Source: Mermis nigrescens
Lineage: Eukaryota; Nematoda; Enoplea; Mermithida; Mermithidae
Reading direction: 5' to 3'
DNA: 64,000 nucleotides
NCBI GenBank assembly: GCA_036768485.1
Contig: JAVLUZ010000340.1
Coordinates: 2,973,886 to 3,037,885 of the forward strand
The notes under the pieces: model-generated
Seen by the model: the letters and a program-made list of their open reading frames with translations, nothing else
Told to the model about the DNA's origin: nothing
Database searches by the model: none
Translations under genes and position numbers: made by a program
In this document: one piece after another, positions 21,426 to 34,887 of the stretch
Numbering within the stretch: the stretch's first letter is position 1
Layout of the letters: every line of letters starts with the position of its first letter

Positions 21426-24404
21426 AATATTAGCGCGAAAAGGACTCTGAGACGGTTGAATAAAATTTTGAGCTTTCATTTTTTCAACTTCTTGGTCGAT
21501 CACGTGCTTAAGAGCTTCAGGAACCCTTCGAAGTGGCTGATTCACTGGGGGGTTGCCTCCCGTGTCAATTTTGTGCTTTACTTTAGTCGTTCTTCCAATT
21601 TTACCTGAAATTTCGAAAAACAGATCTTTATTTTTATCTATCAAGCTCATCAATTGATTTTTCTCATCGTCGCTCAGAACAGAATCAGTTAATTCATTTC
21701 GAACATCTGCTAATGCTATATTAGCCAGATCTTTGGAATTTTCCGACTTTTCAGAGTACTTGTCGATGGTTTTCTCAATAAACGGCTCAATGTAACCTAA
21801 GATCTCGTTTTTGTGTAGCTTAAAAGGCTCATCTAGGACATTCATGATTTGGACCGGAATCCGCCCATTAGAAACTTTCACAATACTCTCAGTCAAAACC
21901 GCTGATACTTTTGGCTCATTTTCTACAATTTTTGGCATAAAAACGACGTCAGTTTCATCAGCTAATACACTAGACAGGCCATCTATATACATTATATGCC
22001 TAGCAGGAACGACTACGGTACGATCAACAGAAATTAGCGCTGAAAATGGAAACGACTTTCGTGGCTCATCCGCAAAAAAGACAGAAATGCCATTTACAGT
22101 AACGAGCCTGTGAGATATGTTAGGAACAATATTATAAGCATGCATAACGTCCTGCCCGAAGAGCAAGTCATATTCCATTGCGTCAGTGACTAGAAATTTC
22201 CCAGAAATTGTTTGAGAATTTTCAAGTGATATTTTCATAATTAGTTCTACTTCAGACTCAAATTCGATGGAATGATCGCCTATCGTACGAATTGATTTTA
22301 TTTCGGATGGTTTTTCGTACACTTTTTCGCCGTTACTTCTTAGCTCATTTATAACCCGTCTATGAACCAAAGAACAAGAACTACCGCTGTCTATAAATGC
22401 AATGACATTAAACGGTCGCTCAGAACCTATTACGAAGCTAACCAATGGCCTTAAATTACTATAAGTTCGCAGGTCAATGGTATTACAGCTAGGCAAATCT
22501 GCACTAGGCGCTGAAGGCACAATCGAATTTGTTACAGGCGTAGGAAACAACACAGGGGAAACTCCTGTTGGGTGAAACCGATTCACAGGTGGTTGAAACT
22601 GAGTTACTGGTGGCTGAGACTGATTCAAAGGTGCACGAGTACACTCAAAAGAATTATGACCGGGAGCAGAGCATATAAAACAATATTTATAAGCTGACGT
22701 TTGCCTATGATTAAACGTGGTACTGGGACTACAAGCCTGATATTTTTGACAATTTTGCTTAATGTGACCTACTTCCTGACAAAAGTAACATTTCACAGGT
22801 CGAGTTTGAAAATTTGCTCTTACAGGAGGTCGCTGAGTAGGCGTACGTGAAAAAACAGTTGGGGAACGCTCAGAAAAAATCTGCTCTGGGTTTTGTAAAG
22901 CAACGATACGCGGATTATACGATTTTTTACGCATGATACTTTCTCTCAAAGACGATTCACTTTCAGCAAAATTCATTGCCTCATCTAAAGTTCGAAAATG
23001 CTGTCTAGCTACTTCGAGTCTGATTTCGTCATTAGCTAGTAAATCTATGTAAATTTCTACCAAAAATTTCTCGTTAAAACCCGGGAGTTCAGAAGCGTAT
23101 GCCTTACGTACGCGTTCTCGAAAAAGCATATTAAAATCACGAACCGATTCATTAAATTTCTGATTTATACGCCTGAGATCAGTTTGGAGACGTTCAAAAT
23201 GTTGTTTAGGCACTAGATGGCTCACAAGAATTTGTTTCAAAATATTCCACGAAAAACGATCTTCTTTCGGTATTTTATCAAAAACTGTGGCCGCCCGACC
23301 TTCTACAAGATTCGCTATGATAAAGGACTTGTACTTATCCGTCCAGCCAGATGTTTCACCAGTACGCTCAATTTTTGCGAGCCAATCCAAAAATATTTCT
23401 TCGTTGTTGCCGTCACACGGGCCAAAATGTCTGGGCACTTTAAAAGATCGAATTTCCTCGAGATCGTTTTCCTCTGCCTCAGAACATTCACTAGACGAAA
23501 GATTTATTTTTGACAATCTTTTCAACTTAGGCATTTCTTTTGAATGTCGAGAGCTATCAGATTTTCTTTCGTTTCCGTTAGACTTTTTCTGCTCGAAAAG
23601 TTCGAAATCGACTGGCTGCTTTCCCGTCAAATTCGCGGGAACCTGCTCCAACCTTACCTCTATGCAATTTACTTTCGAGCTCATTTTTTGTAGATTTCTC
23701 GTAAGTTCCGAAACAATACCTTTCATAGAGTCTAGATTTTGCGAAGTACAGCGCTCTAAAATATCAGCATGCTTCTGAAAATCCAGTTTTATTTTAGATG
23801 TCTCAGATTCATTTTGTCTGATACCGTGTTCTAAAACGCGAATTTCAGATGTGGTTTTCGCTTCAAGATTCACAACAGAAGCTTCAAAATCAGAGTATTT
23901 TTGAATAAAATCTGATTCAAGACGAAACATGTTTTCAGACAAAGCCGTATATTTTTCGGTAAGACCGTCCTTAGTCTGATTTAGGGCATTCAAGATTTCC
24001 GATTGGGACGTGGTAATGAAACCTTTTATTTCGATCAAAACGTCGCCAAAATTATTAATTTCCTGGTCTTCTTTTTTACCTGAGTTTTCGTCAACATTTA
24101 AATTTCCGTCAAGTTTTGCATCGAACAATATTAGATCTTGGTCACTCGAAACGCTCACAGGATCCGTCCTAACCGATGGATTTAAACGATCAGGAATTTC
24201 TACCTCGAATTTATTCACAATGCGTGCATTTATATTCTGAATGCCCTGCTTTTTAAGCTCATTTTTAGCAAAGTCTTTTAGGGAATTTTCCAAATCAGTC
24301 CGCTTATTGCCCTCAGCACTTGTCTGTAAATGCTTCAGAACTAATCTTAGATTTTCCGTCGGGTAAGTACGATTACACAAGATACCAATACGAACAAGAA
24401 CCAT
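21384..24404 (-). CDS. Ty3-like gag, protease and start of RT
   Basis: An open frame of 1006 codons. The N-terminal third (to about residue 280) is coiled-coil-like and charged. A retrotransposon-gag-type capsid region follows at about 330-480, with residues such as FLDWLAKIERTGETSGWTDK. Two CCHC zinc knuckles, CYFCQEVGHIKQNC (near 537) and CFICSAPGHNSFEC (near 575), bind RNA. The aspartic protease motif FIDSGSSCSLV is near 667. The frame ends after VPEALKHVIDQEVEKMKAQN in the first RT segment, then shifts into the frame at 20883-21425. Start chosen at the first ATG after the presumed primer-binding site. The long intact frame suggests a fairly young insertion. Confidence 0.85.
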   Translation of the reverse strand: MVLVRIGILCNRTYPTENLRLVLKHLQTSAEGNKRTDLENSLKDFAKNELKKQGIQNINARIVNKFEVEIPDRLNPSVRTDPVSVSSDQDLILFDAKLDGNLNVDENSGKKEDQEINNFGDVLIEIKGFITTSQSEILNALNQTKDGLTEKYTALSENMFRLESDFIQKYSDFEASVVNLEAKTTSEIRVLEHGIRQNESETSKIKLDFQKHADILERCTSQNLDSMKGIVSELTRNLQKMSSKVNCIEVRLEQVPANLTGKQPVDFELFEQKKSNGNERKSDSSRHSKEMPKLKRLSKINLSSSECSEAEENDLEEIRSFKVPRHFGPCDGNNEEIFLDWLAKIERTGETSGWTDKYKSFIIANLVEGRAATVFDKIPKEDRFSWNILKQILVSHLVPKQHFERLQTDLRRINQKFNESVRDFNMLFRERVRKAYASELPGFNEKFLVEIYIDLLANDEIRLEVARQHFRTLDEAMNFAESESSLRESIMRKKSYNPRIVALQNPEQIFSERSPTVFSRTPTQRPPVRANFQTRPVKCYFCQEVGHIKQNCQKYQACSPSTTFNHRQTSAYKYCFICSAPGHNSFECTRAPLNQSQPPVTQFQPPVNRFHPTGVSPVLFPTPVTNSIVPSAPSADLPSCNTIDLRTYSNLRPLVSFVIGSERPFNVIAFIDSGSSCSLVHRRVINELRSNGEKVYEKPSEIKSIRTIGDHSIEFESEVELIMKISLENSQTISGKFLVTDAMEYDLLFGQDVMHAYNIVPNISHRLVTVNGISVFFADEPRKSFPFSALISVDRTVVVPARHIMYIDGLSSVLADETDVVFMPKIVENEPKVSAVLTESIVKVSNGRIPVQIMNVLDEPFKLHKNEILGYIEPFIEKTIDKYSEKSENSKDLANIALADVRNELTDSVLSDDEKNQLMSLIDKNKDLFFEISGKIGRTTKVKHKIDTGGNPPVNQPLRRVPEALKHVIDQEVEKMKAQNFIQPSQSPFRANILLVQKRWNNSSLC

Positions 24405-24479
24405 ATTGATTAATTAACGTACCTTATATTGCGTATTCCCATCGTCGTATAAGAATCGAATTGAGCCGAGCCGAACTAT

Positions 24480-24497
24480 CCTGTTGTGCCAGCACCA
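24480..24497 (-). other. Putative primer-binding site of the Ty3-like element
   Basis: Directly after the presumed LTR end (ACA), the - strand reads TGGTGCTGGCACAACAG. It starts with TGG, as needed to pair with the CCA end of a tRNA primer. The primer tRNA was not identified. Confidence 0.5.
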
Positions 24498-25098
24498 TGT
24501 AAACGTTGGGGTTGATCTTGGGTCTTTGGGTTCCCGCAACGTGTGAAGACTTTGTGGCTGTCGTATAGTTTACGTCGTCTACGGACACCGTGTTCCCCCA
24601 AATTCCTAGGATAGTCGGTAAATCGGTATTCGTACGATGGGCAAACCGTCCAGCTAACGTGTTAATTGTCTGCTAGAATCGGGCGGGCTATTTATTTGTA
24701 TACGCAAGCAGCCACAAAATAGAATAATAACGTTAAACGCCAGAAATCAAAGCGACGCAGGCAGCCACGAAACACTGAAGAGACGCCGGCAAGTACGAAA
24801 AACAGAATAATAATATGAAAGGCTCGTGCAAAGCGACGCGTTTAAACGGAATACTCATTGTTTTTGAATAACGCATAGTATTAGACCAAAACGGACGCAT
24901 AATCATAAACCGATACCAGGGTTATGCAAATATTCAAATGCGCGTGGAAAACACCAAGAAATGGTACCAAACCAAATATGTATATATTTTATATGTAAAA
25001 GCTTTGACTCGTTTACATTAATAATAGTGTTTGACGAAGAGCAGAATAAGTCGATATCGTAACGTATAAAGCACCGAGGCTAGTTCGCGCATGTAACA
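24498..25098 (-). repeat. Long terminal repeat (5' LTR) of the Ty3-like element
   Basis: On the - strand it runs from TGTTACATGCGCG (25098) to AACGTTTACA (24498), about 601 bp, with the usual TG...CA boundaries. It is followed by a TGG primer-binding site and gag. The boundaries are inferred from position and termini because no second LTR copy is present for comparison. Confidence 0.55.
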
Positions 25099-25498
25099 TA
25101 AAGAAGAAAAATATAAATAAATATTTGTATTCATTTGACGATGAACGCAATTTTTGGATAGTGGCACTGAAAATGGGATTTTTTCAGACCAAGAAGTTCA
25201 AAAGTACTTTACATGATATTGTAGTCATTAACTTATGTTTAAAGTGCTATAATTCAGTAAGTCAATTGATCGGAAATCATACACCGTGGTTGATGACCGA
25301 AATTATCTTTTGATCCGCCCATCTTAGCTTCCTTAGGCAAAAAACAAGTACAATGGTGATTAGCTGGAATACGGAAATAACGCTTGTTCTCAGCAAAGGC
25401 CTACTTGACCTCATATATTACTGATAAATGTGTTGAAGGCCATTGATTCGCTCTGTTTAATCTACAAAAAATCACGAAAATAATCATGTGAAAAACAT

Positions 25499-27826
25499 CT
25501 GGGCCCGGTTGCTCGACTCCACCTTAATAAAGGCTAACCATTAAAAATTAATTTTTAATGGTCGGCCGGTTGCTCGACTCCACCTTAACGCCAACAACCA
25601 TTAAGATTCCCTTAACGAAACCATTAACGTTAAGGTAAAACCTTAACTAATGGTTTCGTTAAGGTTCGTAAAAATCGGGTTGCTCGACTTGACCATTAAT
25701 TAATGGTCGAGCATTTGATAAGGTAAGTTTAACGGTACCATTAAAGAAACCATTAACAAAAAGCTTTAATGGCTGCATCAAGGGAAATCTAATGGTAGCG
25801 TTAAGGTAAGCTTAATGGTTGCGTTAAGGGAAGTTTAATGGTTGTGTTAAGTTCACACGTATTCCACGAGAATTTTAACGATTTGGTTAAAATACATAGA
25901 TATAAAACGTTGAGAACCATAGTCATTGAAAATTCGAATTTTCTTTTATTTTACTCTTTTACCGCTTGTCTTTTGGTTTTGGTTCGAATTCGTCTGATAA
26001 TGGAATGCAGTGACAGCAATACACTTAATGAGGAAAATAAATGAAAACGCTCGTTAGTCTGGGTAAAACATATATGGTTGCTTGCGATGATATGGAAATT
26101 TAAAAAAAATAGAGAAATAAAAATAGGAAAATACAATTTTGATTTTAGCGCATTTTCGGCAACAGCTAAAATAAAATGAAGAAATCAACTGAAAAAACAC
26201 GTTCTCGAATAAAATCAGGGTTGGCAAGGCTGGGTTTTTTGAATCTGCGTTTTTGGCTTTTTTGGGTGAAAAAAATTATTGGGTTTTGGGTTTTTTATCC
26301 ACAGGTTACCAATTTTTCAAATAGACTGAAGTAAATACTGTAGGTGATTCAAATTGTATTTCCAATCTCTTTTTGTTTGCATTATGCTGTTCCTTTGACT
26401 AGTAAAGGCTAACCAACCTCAGTCTGGTCAACACAATGCCATGCTCGAAAATCTCAGCCCCTAGTTCACAATTGCCATCCCATGCTGCAAAACAGGACGC
26501 TTTTATTCAGCCACCTCAATAGCCCACACTTTTCTGAGTTCGACCAATTTTTCTATTTCCTAATATTTTTTGAGAGCCAGTGCATTTTTTGATTAAAATC
26601 TGGTAATGTCCGAGCATTGAAGAGGAAGATAAATACATATATGTAGTGGCAACCGCAGTGAATGATCGATTTTGTTATTGGATTTCAATATTAGCTGAAT
26701 AAAGTTGTTGCTATTTGTTTGTCTCGTTTCTTGCAGCTGTTGGAGTATTCCTAGCTACTTTAAGTAGCTCTAGTTGTCATTTCCATTAAAAAACCCAATA
26801 AAACCCCAATAAAGCACAAAAAACCCAAAAAAACCAAAAAAAACCAAAATTCAAAATTTTCAAATCTGGGTTTTTTCCATACCTGAATAAAATCTTTATT
26901 AAAATTTATTGTCATTAAAATGAATCAATGGATTTCATTTGACAGTGGATGACGAGCATGTATCATATTATTAAATAAAAGAATAATGAAAGAAGCTTTA
27001 CTTTTTAAGTGTGAAATGCAATCATTGAGTTATCTCGTGAAAACGATAATTGCATACATGAAGTCTCTATAAGAAGCGCGTTTTAATTGTCATAAAATTA
27101 TGTAATTGGAAAAATTTAATAGTTAAAAAAATTTCTATTTATGTAAAGATGAGGTTTGTATCAGCCATTTTTCTGCAATTCGCATTGTCAGTAGGCAGCG
27201 CTCAGTGTTGCCTTGTCTGCAACTAGAAAAAAAGGATAAACTAATATTATTGTTATAAAATCTTCAGTATTAATGATAACTTGCTAAATCTAAATCGGTC
27301 ATAAAATTCATCGTCATTGAAATTAGTCAAAGGACTTCGAATTGGCGAGAACTTGTCATAATATTAAAAATCGGAACGATAGGAAGAAGCGTCATTTTTA
27401 ATGTGAAAAACAATCAATGAGTCCGTTAATGTAGCTCTCGACCTACCTTAAAGAATGAACCTTAACGAAACCATTAAAGTCGTTAAGGTGGAGCCCAGCA
27501 ACCCAATTTACCTTAAAGAAACCATTAAACGCTTAATGGGAGCGTTAAGGTTTCAGTCGAGCAACCGGTTTTAAGGTAGACATTAAAAAACTGAGCCTTA
27601 ATTAATGGCTGCACTAAGGTGGAGTCCAGCAACCGAAATTCAAATCGACCATTAGACTTCCCTTAAAGTCGAGCTTAATGGTTGAGTCGAGCAACCCGAT
27701 TTTTTTAATGGTTTCGTTAAGGTGGAAATCGGACTTAACGCGACCATTAATTAATGGTTGCGTTAAGGTGACCATTAACGTTAAGGTAAACATTAGTTAA
27801 TGGTCGAGTCGAGCAACCGGGCCCAG
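25499..27826. mobile_element. Long-TIR element rich in CATTAA/TTAATGG repeats
   Basis: Inverted ends CTGGGCCCGGTTGCTCGACT enclose 2.3 kb. Subterminal blocks of about 350 bp on each side are packed with ACCTTAACG, ACCATTAA and TTAATGGT in both orientations, so each end is a dense field of small inverted repeats (25,510-25,850 and 27,420-27,820). The middle lacks a convincing gene and hosts another transposon (26216-26885). No target duplication is evident. The class is unknown, perhaps a foldback-type element. Confidence 0.7.
26216..26885. mobile_element. hAT-type MITE nested in the long-TIR element
   Basis: It begins CAGGGTTGGCAAGGCTGGG and ends CTGGGTTTTTTCCATACCTG. A perfect 8-bp duplication AATAAAAT flanks it (26208-26215 and 26886-26893). 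The subterminal sequences are strings of GGGTTTTTT and, inverted, AAAAAACCC. No coding sequence is seen. Confidence 0.82.
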
Positions 27827-27995
27827 GACTTATCTTATCGAGATATATTCCATTTTTATGAGACTTTTGCGTAAAAAGCCAACGTGTAAAAAGCGGCTAG
27901 AAGAGTACCATTCATTCAGTTTATAATGACGCATTTTTGTATAAGAAAGATTTGTAGATATTATTTATTGTGTTAATCACTGTTGGTTGTTAGCA

Positions 27996-28252
27996 TAGGT
28001 GAGCGGCACCTAATTCTGGGGGTGCAGATTTTGCAAAGGTGAAAAATAGTCTAAAAAACGGTGGTACAGTGAAAAAAACACCATTTTTTAACGTTTTTCA
28101 TGGAGCTCTATCGATTGGCATCAAAAATTGCGGAATTGCAAAACAAAAAATTTCAAACGATTCAATTCTGAGAGTATTTTGGTTTCTGGAGAGGGGTTCT
28201 AGTTTCTCGGGGGCTTGCGCATACCCCTTTTCCCAAAAGCCCACAATGTGTT
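27996..28252 (+). mobile_element. hAT-type MITE, family A, copy 3
   Basis: A diverged copy that starts CATAGGTGAGCGGCACC and ends GCCCACAATGT. Flanks GTTGTTAG and GTTGTTAA agree at 7 of 8 positions. It carries the family core (TCTATCGATTGGCATC). Confidence 0.7.
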
Positions 28253-30165
<1,913 letters not shown>

Positions 30166-30168
30166 TCG

Positions 30169-30415
30169 TAGGTAAGCAGAACCAAAATTCTGGAGGTGCA
30201 TGATTTCCCAAAAGGTAAAAAATGGCTTTTGAAATGGCGCTATGGCTGGAAAACAACATTTTTCAACGTTTCTCATTGAGCACCACCCATTGGCATCAAA
30301 AAATTGCAAAAAAATTCAAAAATTGATTTCTGGGATTTATTTTGGTTCCTGGAGGGTATTTTGGTTTCTCTTAGTTGCATACCTCTGAAGCCCCCATGCC
30401 CAGGTTATGCTCCTG
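30169..30415 (+). mobile_element. MITE family A, copy 4
   Basis: It starts GTAGGTAAGCAGAACC and ends CCATGCCCAGGTTATG, with the family core CACCACCCATTGGCATC. Target duplication not recognisable. Confidence 0.65.
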
Positions 30416-30605
30416 AGGCGCCACCAAAGGTTCTCTTAAAAAGGTATATAGTAAGATACGTTTTCACTCTAAGGATTTGTATTTTCATTTGACTTTTTGC
30501 GTATTTGGTTTCTACTCACTAACTAATTTAATTTAGTCCTTATATTTGCATGTTCTTTATTTAATTTTGCTTTTTACTAGTTCGACTGAATTCAACCGAA
30601 CTGAT

Positions 30606-30905
30606 GGCAATCATGTGCTCCCAATTCGAGCAGGGGGCAGACATTTGCTAACACAGTCAGCAATATCCTTCAAATGCTCTAACAATGTCAAATCAGCGCA
30701 CAATATCAATTTATCTAGGGTGCATAATTGATCCATTAGATCGATTGGTACAAATTCAGGTTCCATCGGTAACAAACACTTGCAATATTTAAGCGCTGTT
30801 GTTTGATAGCAGTCAAGTAGCATGTTGCTCGTGCATATACTTTCGAATTGATATATGAGTACACACTGGAATCGTGCGAATCTTTGGTCGGGTGAATCAC
30901 TGTAG
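30606..30905 (-). pseudogene. DEG/ENaC channel cysteine-rich region (exon or fragment)
   Basis: On the - strand one frame reads VLIYQFESICTSNMLLDCYQ, TTALKYCKC, LMDQLCTLDKLILCADLTLL and ADCVSKCLPPA. The cysteine pattern (C-x6-C-x8-C-x-C, then a CT and CAD pair, then C-x3-C) matches the extracellular cysteine-rich domain of DEG/ENaC/ASIC sodium channels. It ends at a stop, with no obvious splice donor, so it may be a broken exon. The same strand carries a DEG/ENaC N-terminal exon at 42975-43337, so both could belong to one gene with a roughly 12-kb, transposon-filled intron region. The call rests on cysteine spacing only. Confidence 0.5.
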
Positions 30906-30909
30906 TGAA

Positions 30910-32175
30910 TCTTAATTGCAAAGCTTATTTAGAAGCCTTTTGTCAAGCATCATGAATAATAATACAAGGAAGCCATAAATTTGTAGAAATTCACAAGATC
31001 GAGCTAAAGTTCATAGGTATTGTATTGCATATACTGGAAGAGTCAAATTTCGTGAGTCCAAATTTGGTATAATCTAAAGATTGCCACTGTCCCGGCTGCC
31101 TATAGAGACCAATTTTTTAGGCGCCTGATCTTTAATTCTGGCCAAGGCTTAGTGAGTGAGAGAAGAGAATCCGCCATGTTTATTCTCTTAATAAGTTTTT
31201 TATCATAGCAAGGTTCGAACGATGGTAATGTTAGATTGCGGATCGAAAAATCTTCAAATATAGTGTTACAAAAATCCAAAAAATGTAGCGTAAGCAAAAA
31301 TAATTTTTAGATGTTTTTCACAAGCTCTATATATTGATGTTAAGAAATATGTATAAGAGAATATTTAGAGAGAATTATAAAAGTTGCGCTTCTGGGGATT
31401 AGATAAGATGCTCTACCCGATTGAAGCAATCTGCTTTATAGCTAGGATCACATATGAGCAGAAAATGTAGTAAACCTGATCCTACAACTACTTACCTCGA
31501 CTTCCCACCATTATTACAAGTCGACTGATTCAATATGTCGTTAGCCTTAGGCAGTAATTTAAAGAAGCGAGAATGAAGAAGAGACTTTGACCCAATTGCC
31601 TGGCGATGCAAGCTGGGTCAGCAAATGAACCTGCAGCGCCACCGAGTGCTGGATTATAATTGTTCAGCAAACTAAAGCGGATACCATCAAACACTGGCTC
31701 TAAGTCCCATATGGTACAACTTCGGACTTACATTTAGCAGGACTCTTAGGCCTTGCATGCTCAGCTTAAAGGTATTAAAAGTTTTTAATAGGAATCTTTA
31801 TTAAATATTACATGGCCACACCTGGGCTTTTAAGATAACCATTGCAAGGTTCTAGCTGTATTATGTAATAATCAAGAGGTTACTGAGGCTGGAACAGATC
31901 AGGAATCCCTGACCCCAGATGCACAGCATGACCAATCTGGGAGGGTTAGCAGGTTTAAGGGGTTGAAAATTTAGCTTTTTCGGACTAAAATGATCTGAAA
32001 AAATGGTATATGCATTTAAAATAGCGTTTAAACGACGTTACTACACAGTTTCTGGTAAATCTAAAGCACTTTTGAAGAAAATTTTAAATCTTATCTATTT
32101 TCGGCCTTTATTTCGCCTTATTTTCACCAGAAAATAACCCAATTTCTATTCTGGGAATCTAGACTCTAAAGCATA
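30910..32175. other. No feature recognised
   Basis: A+T-rich sequence without a convincing exon, RNA gene or repeat boundary. Confidence 0.4.
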
Positions 32176-32412
32176 AGTGCATCTGGGGGGCGGGGTGGTG
32201 CAAGTTTTTTTAAAGATAAAAAATAGCCTTAAAAACGGTGGCATGGCTAGAAAACACAATTTTTAAACGTTTCTCATTGAGCACGATGCATTGGCATCAA
32301 AAAATTGCGAAAAAAACAGAAAAAGTCTTAAAAAGTGTATTCTGGGGGTTTTTGGTTTCTGGCGGTATTTTAATTTCTGGGAGATGCAAACTCCCTACAC
32401 CCCCGGCTCTAG
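32176..32412 (+). mobile_element. MITE family A, copy 5 (degraded)
   Basis: It carries the family core (AAAAATAGCCTTAAAAACGG, then GCACGATGCATTGGCATC), followed by the GGGGGTTTTTGGTTTCTGG block. The ends are eroded and no target duplication is visible. Confidence 0.6.
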
Positions 32413-32640
32413 ACCACCGACTCACTTTGTGCATGTCTGATTGTGATTGTTGTATTCATATCCGGAAACCAACCTTAGCGTTTGCATCACTAAATTTGAT
32501 ATATAAAAGCCAACGCTTCCATTGGATAAGGCGTTTAACATCAGCAGACTTGTATTTTATTCTCGAACGGTGTCGCACCTTGAAGTTTCCGTTCCTTTAA
32601 GTGTACGACCGGACACTTTCAGGTATCGTACTTTAAAGTC

Positions 32641-32855
32641 AGGGTTGCCAGGTGCAGGAGAATTCTCCTGAATTCGGGAGAATCTAAAATTTTCAGGAGC
32701 AGGAGCAGGAGAATGGGCTTTTCAGGAGAAATTTCAGGATAAGTTGTAAACATGCAGGAGAATGCAGGAGAATTTTAAAATATCAGGAGAATTTAGTGGA
32801 ATCCTGAAAATCTATGAGAATTCAGGAGAATTTTCAAAACTTAAACAGCAAGTTA
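32641..32855. repeat. CAGGAGAAT repeat cluster
   Basis: It begins CAGGGTTGCCAGGTGCAGGAG, like the end of the hAT-type element at 26216, then continues as irregular copies of CAGGAGAAT. Probably the remains of a related element with an amplified subterminal repeat. The right end is not defined. Confidence 0.5.
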
Positions 32856-32999
32856 TAATGATTATCATACATTAAGCTTCTTACTGTACTTACTGTAGTT
32901 AGTTAGTTGTATATAATTTTATACTTAGAGATCTTTCACTTTAAGAATTTATTTCGTTCATAGTTAAGACCTAAGTGTTAAGTTATAAGTATATCCAAA

Positions 33000-33905
33000 T
33001 AACTGCAATTTTTTCATAAATGTTGGTAATAATATCCGAGTAATATCAGATTAACAAATCGAAATAAAATCCTCTTTACACTAGGTGGTTGTGTAAAGTT
33101 TACACTGCATGTTAGCCTTTGTTCTAGTGCATTGCAAAAACCGAAAGTTTTTCATGAGATCCAAAAATTTACAGGGAATGAAATATAGAACGTTAGCTGG
33201 ACGCGTTCGTTTACACTCAGCAGTGATGTAAAGTGGTTTAAATCTGTGTGTATAAGTTTACACTATATAATAAGCTCCATTCTAGAGCCTCACGGTAACT
33301 TATTTTTCCCTAAAGTCGTAAAATATATATGGAAACAGATGTGATACGTCTGCTAGGGGCAATGAAGAGTAGTGCAAAGTGATTAACACCTAATATTAAT
33401 TTGTTCTTAGAACAGTATAGAGGTTTCATTTCTTAATAAATGCTGATTGTTATATCAGAGCAATATCGAAATTATTAGTTCCACTAAAATTCTTTACACT
33501 CTTGTGTAAAGTATAAAATGTAAATTAAGTTTAGCTCTAGAAAGTTTTGGAAGCATTTTCTTTACAGGATGTTCTACGTAATATAAGTATTACTAATCAG
33601 AATGTTTGTTTATTCTACAACTAGTAGTTTTCTAAAGTTAAAACCATTCAATTATTAGAAGAACCGCAAAGTAAATGAAATCTAGTATTGTATTTCCAAA
33701 TCTTGCTAATTAAAAGTGGGGTACTAGCAAAGAAAAATGCTCCGATGGAACAAAAAAGGGAATATACTTGGGATTGTTAATTATCGAGGATGTAAAAGGA
33801 GGGGACTAGGAAAAATCACCCTATGTTATATGCCAAAAATCGCAAAATATGTTAAAAACCAGACTTTCTCTAAACAATGAAAAAAATCGAAGTATATTCT
33901 GGGGC
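33000..33905. repeat. Left arm of a large inverted repeat
   Basis: This roughly 0.9-kb arm is the inverted counterpart of 34888-36005. For example, CTCTTTACACTAGG (near 33070) faces CCTAGTGTAAAGAGG (near 35920), and ATAGGGAGATTTTT-type sequence at the inner end faces its complement near 34970. The arm is dotted with GTGTAAA and TTTACAC motifs. With the right arm it forms one element of about 3 kb around a transposase remnant. Confidence 0.8.
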
Positions 33906-34189
33906 CTTTGAAAAATGTAAAAGTTTAGTAAACAATTCTTGTAGACATGTGTAAAAGAGTATCTACATAAGGTCTGTTGCACGTCAGCTTCTGTGTTTCC
34001 TACTGCTTTGAACCAACAATATCATCGATTGTCTTGAATGCATTGATATGTACTGGGTGGTTAGCAGCCTTCTGCTAGTAGGTCAGCGCTATAAGTATAG
34101 GGCTTGGGATCAAACGAAATAAACCATTAGATAGAGAATTTGAAACGGAATATATTGATGCCAGATTAATAATCAGCGTGTCTATCACT

Positions 34190-34645
34190 TGTGCAAAAAA
34201 CAGCTTTTAGAATGATCTGGGTATGAACACAAACCAATAAACAGACTACGTCGATTTTCAAGACTTTTCCAAATATTTTCCGTGCGAAATTTCATATGAT
34301 TATCGACCAGTCATATTTTAGCAAGTATTTGCGCCTCGACTTCATCTTTATGAATGGCCCAATAGTTTCGGCGGTATTTAAGTTGAGTGAATTTTCGGGC
34401 TAAATATCGTTACCCCAGAATTCGACATTTGATTGTTTCAAGAAATGTTGGGTTGCATTAATTCGCCTGCAAGGCGCCTTGTTGTGAATAAAAACAATCT
34501 GACCAACGACCAAATATTTTCCAGGCCCAAAATAGGACTTATTTGGTATTGATATAAAATATTGTACAGAAACGTGAAATATATTTTGATAAGTATCGAA
34601 AATCGACATCTATTAATTGTGTTCACACCCCGATCGCTTGAAAAC
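34190..34645 (-). pseudogene. Decayed Tc1/mariner-like transposase, C-terminal part
   Basis: The - strand reads VVGQIVFIHNKAPCRRINAT, then QHFLKQSNVEFWGNDI, a stop, then a region with S-L-N-L-N-T-A-E-T-I-G. This matches the Tc1/mariner pattern: a catalytic D followed by APCH, a leucine/phenylalanine helix, W-x-P-x-S-P-D-L-N-P-x-E. Here the second catalytic D is N in HNKAPC, while the glutamate remains. Stops and substitutions show it is dead. It lies in the spacer between the 1-kb inverted arms, the position expected for the element's own gene. Confidence 0.5.
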
Positions 34646-34887
34646 TATTCCTCTTGCCGGTCTGAAGCACACTGATTCTTAATTTTGCATCAATGAATTC
34701 CATTTTAAATTTTCTATCTAATGGTATATTTGGTTTGTTCCCAAGTTCTATAGTATAGCACTAACTCCCCTAGCAACAGGTTGTTAAGCACCCTGTACTA
34801 TTTCATTCAATTCGCTTAGCTACTGCATTGCTAATTCGCTGCTTTTTTCAATCAATTTTATGGTAAATAATTTATTTCTATTGGGAG

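Noticed and set aside
21811..24240. Plus-strand frames opposite gag
   Set aside because: Shadows of the long Ty3-like gag-protease frame on the other strand.
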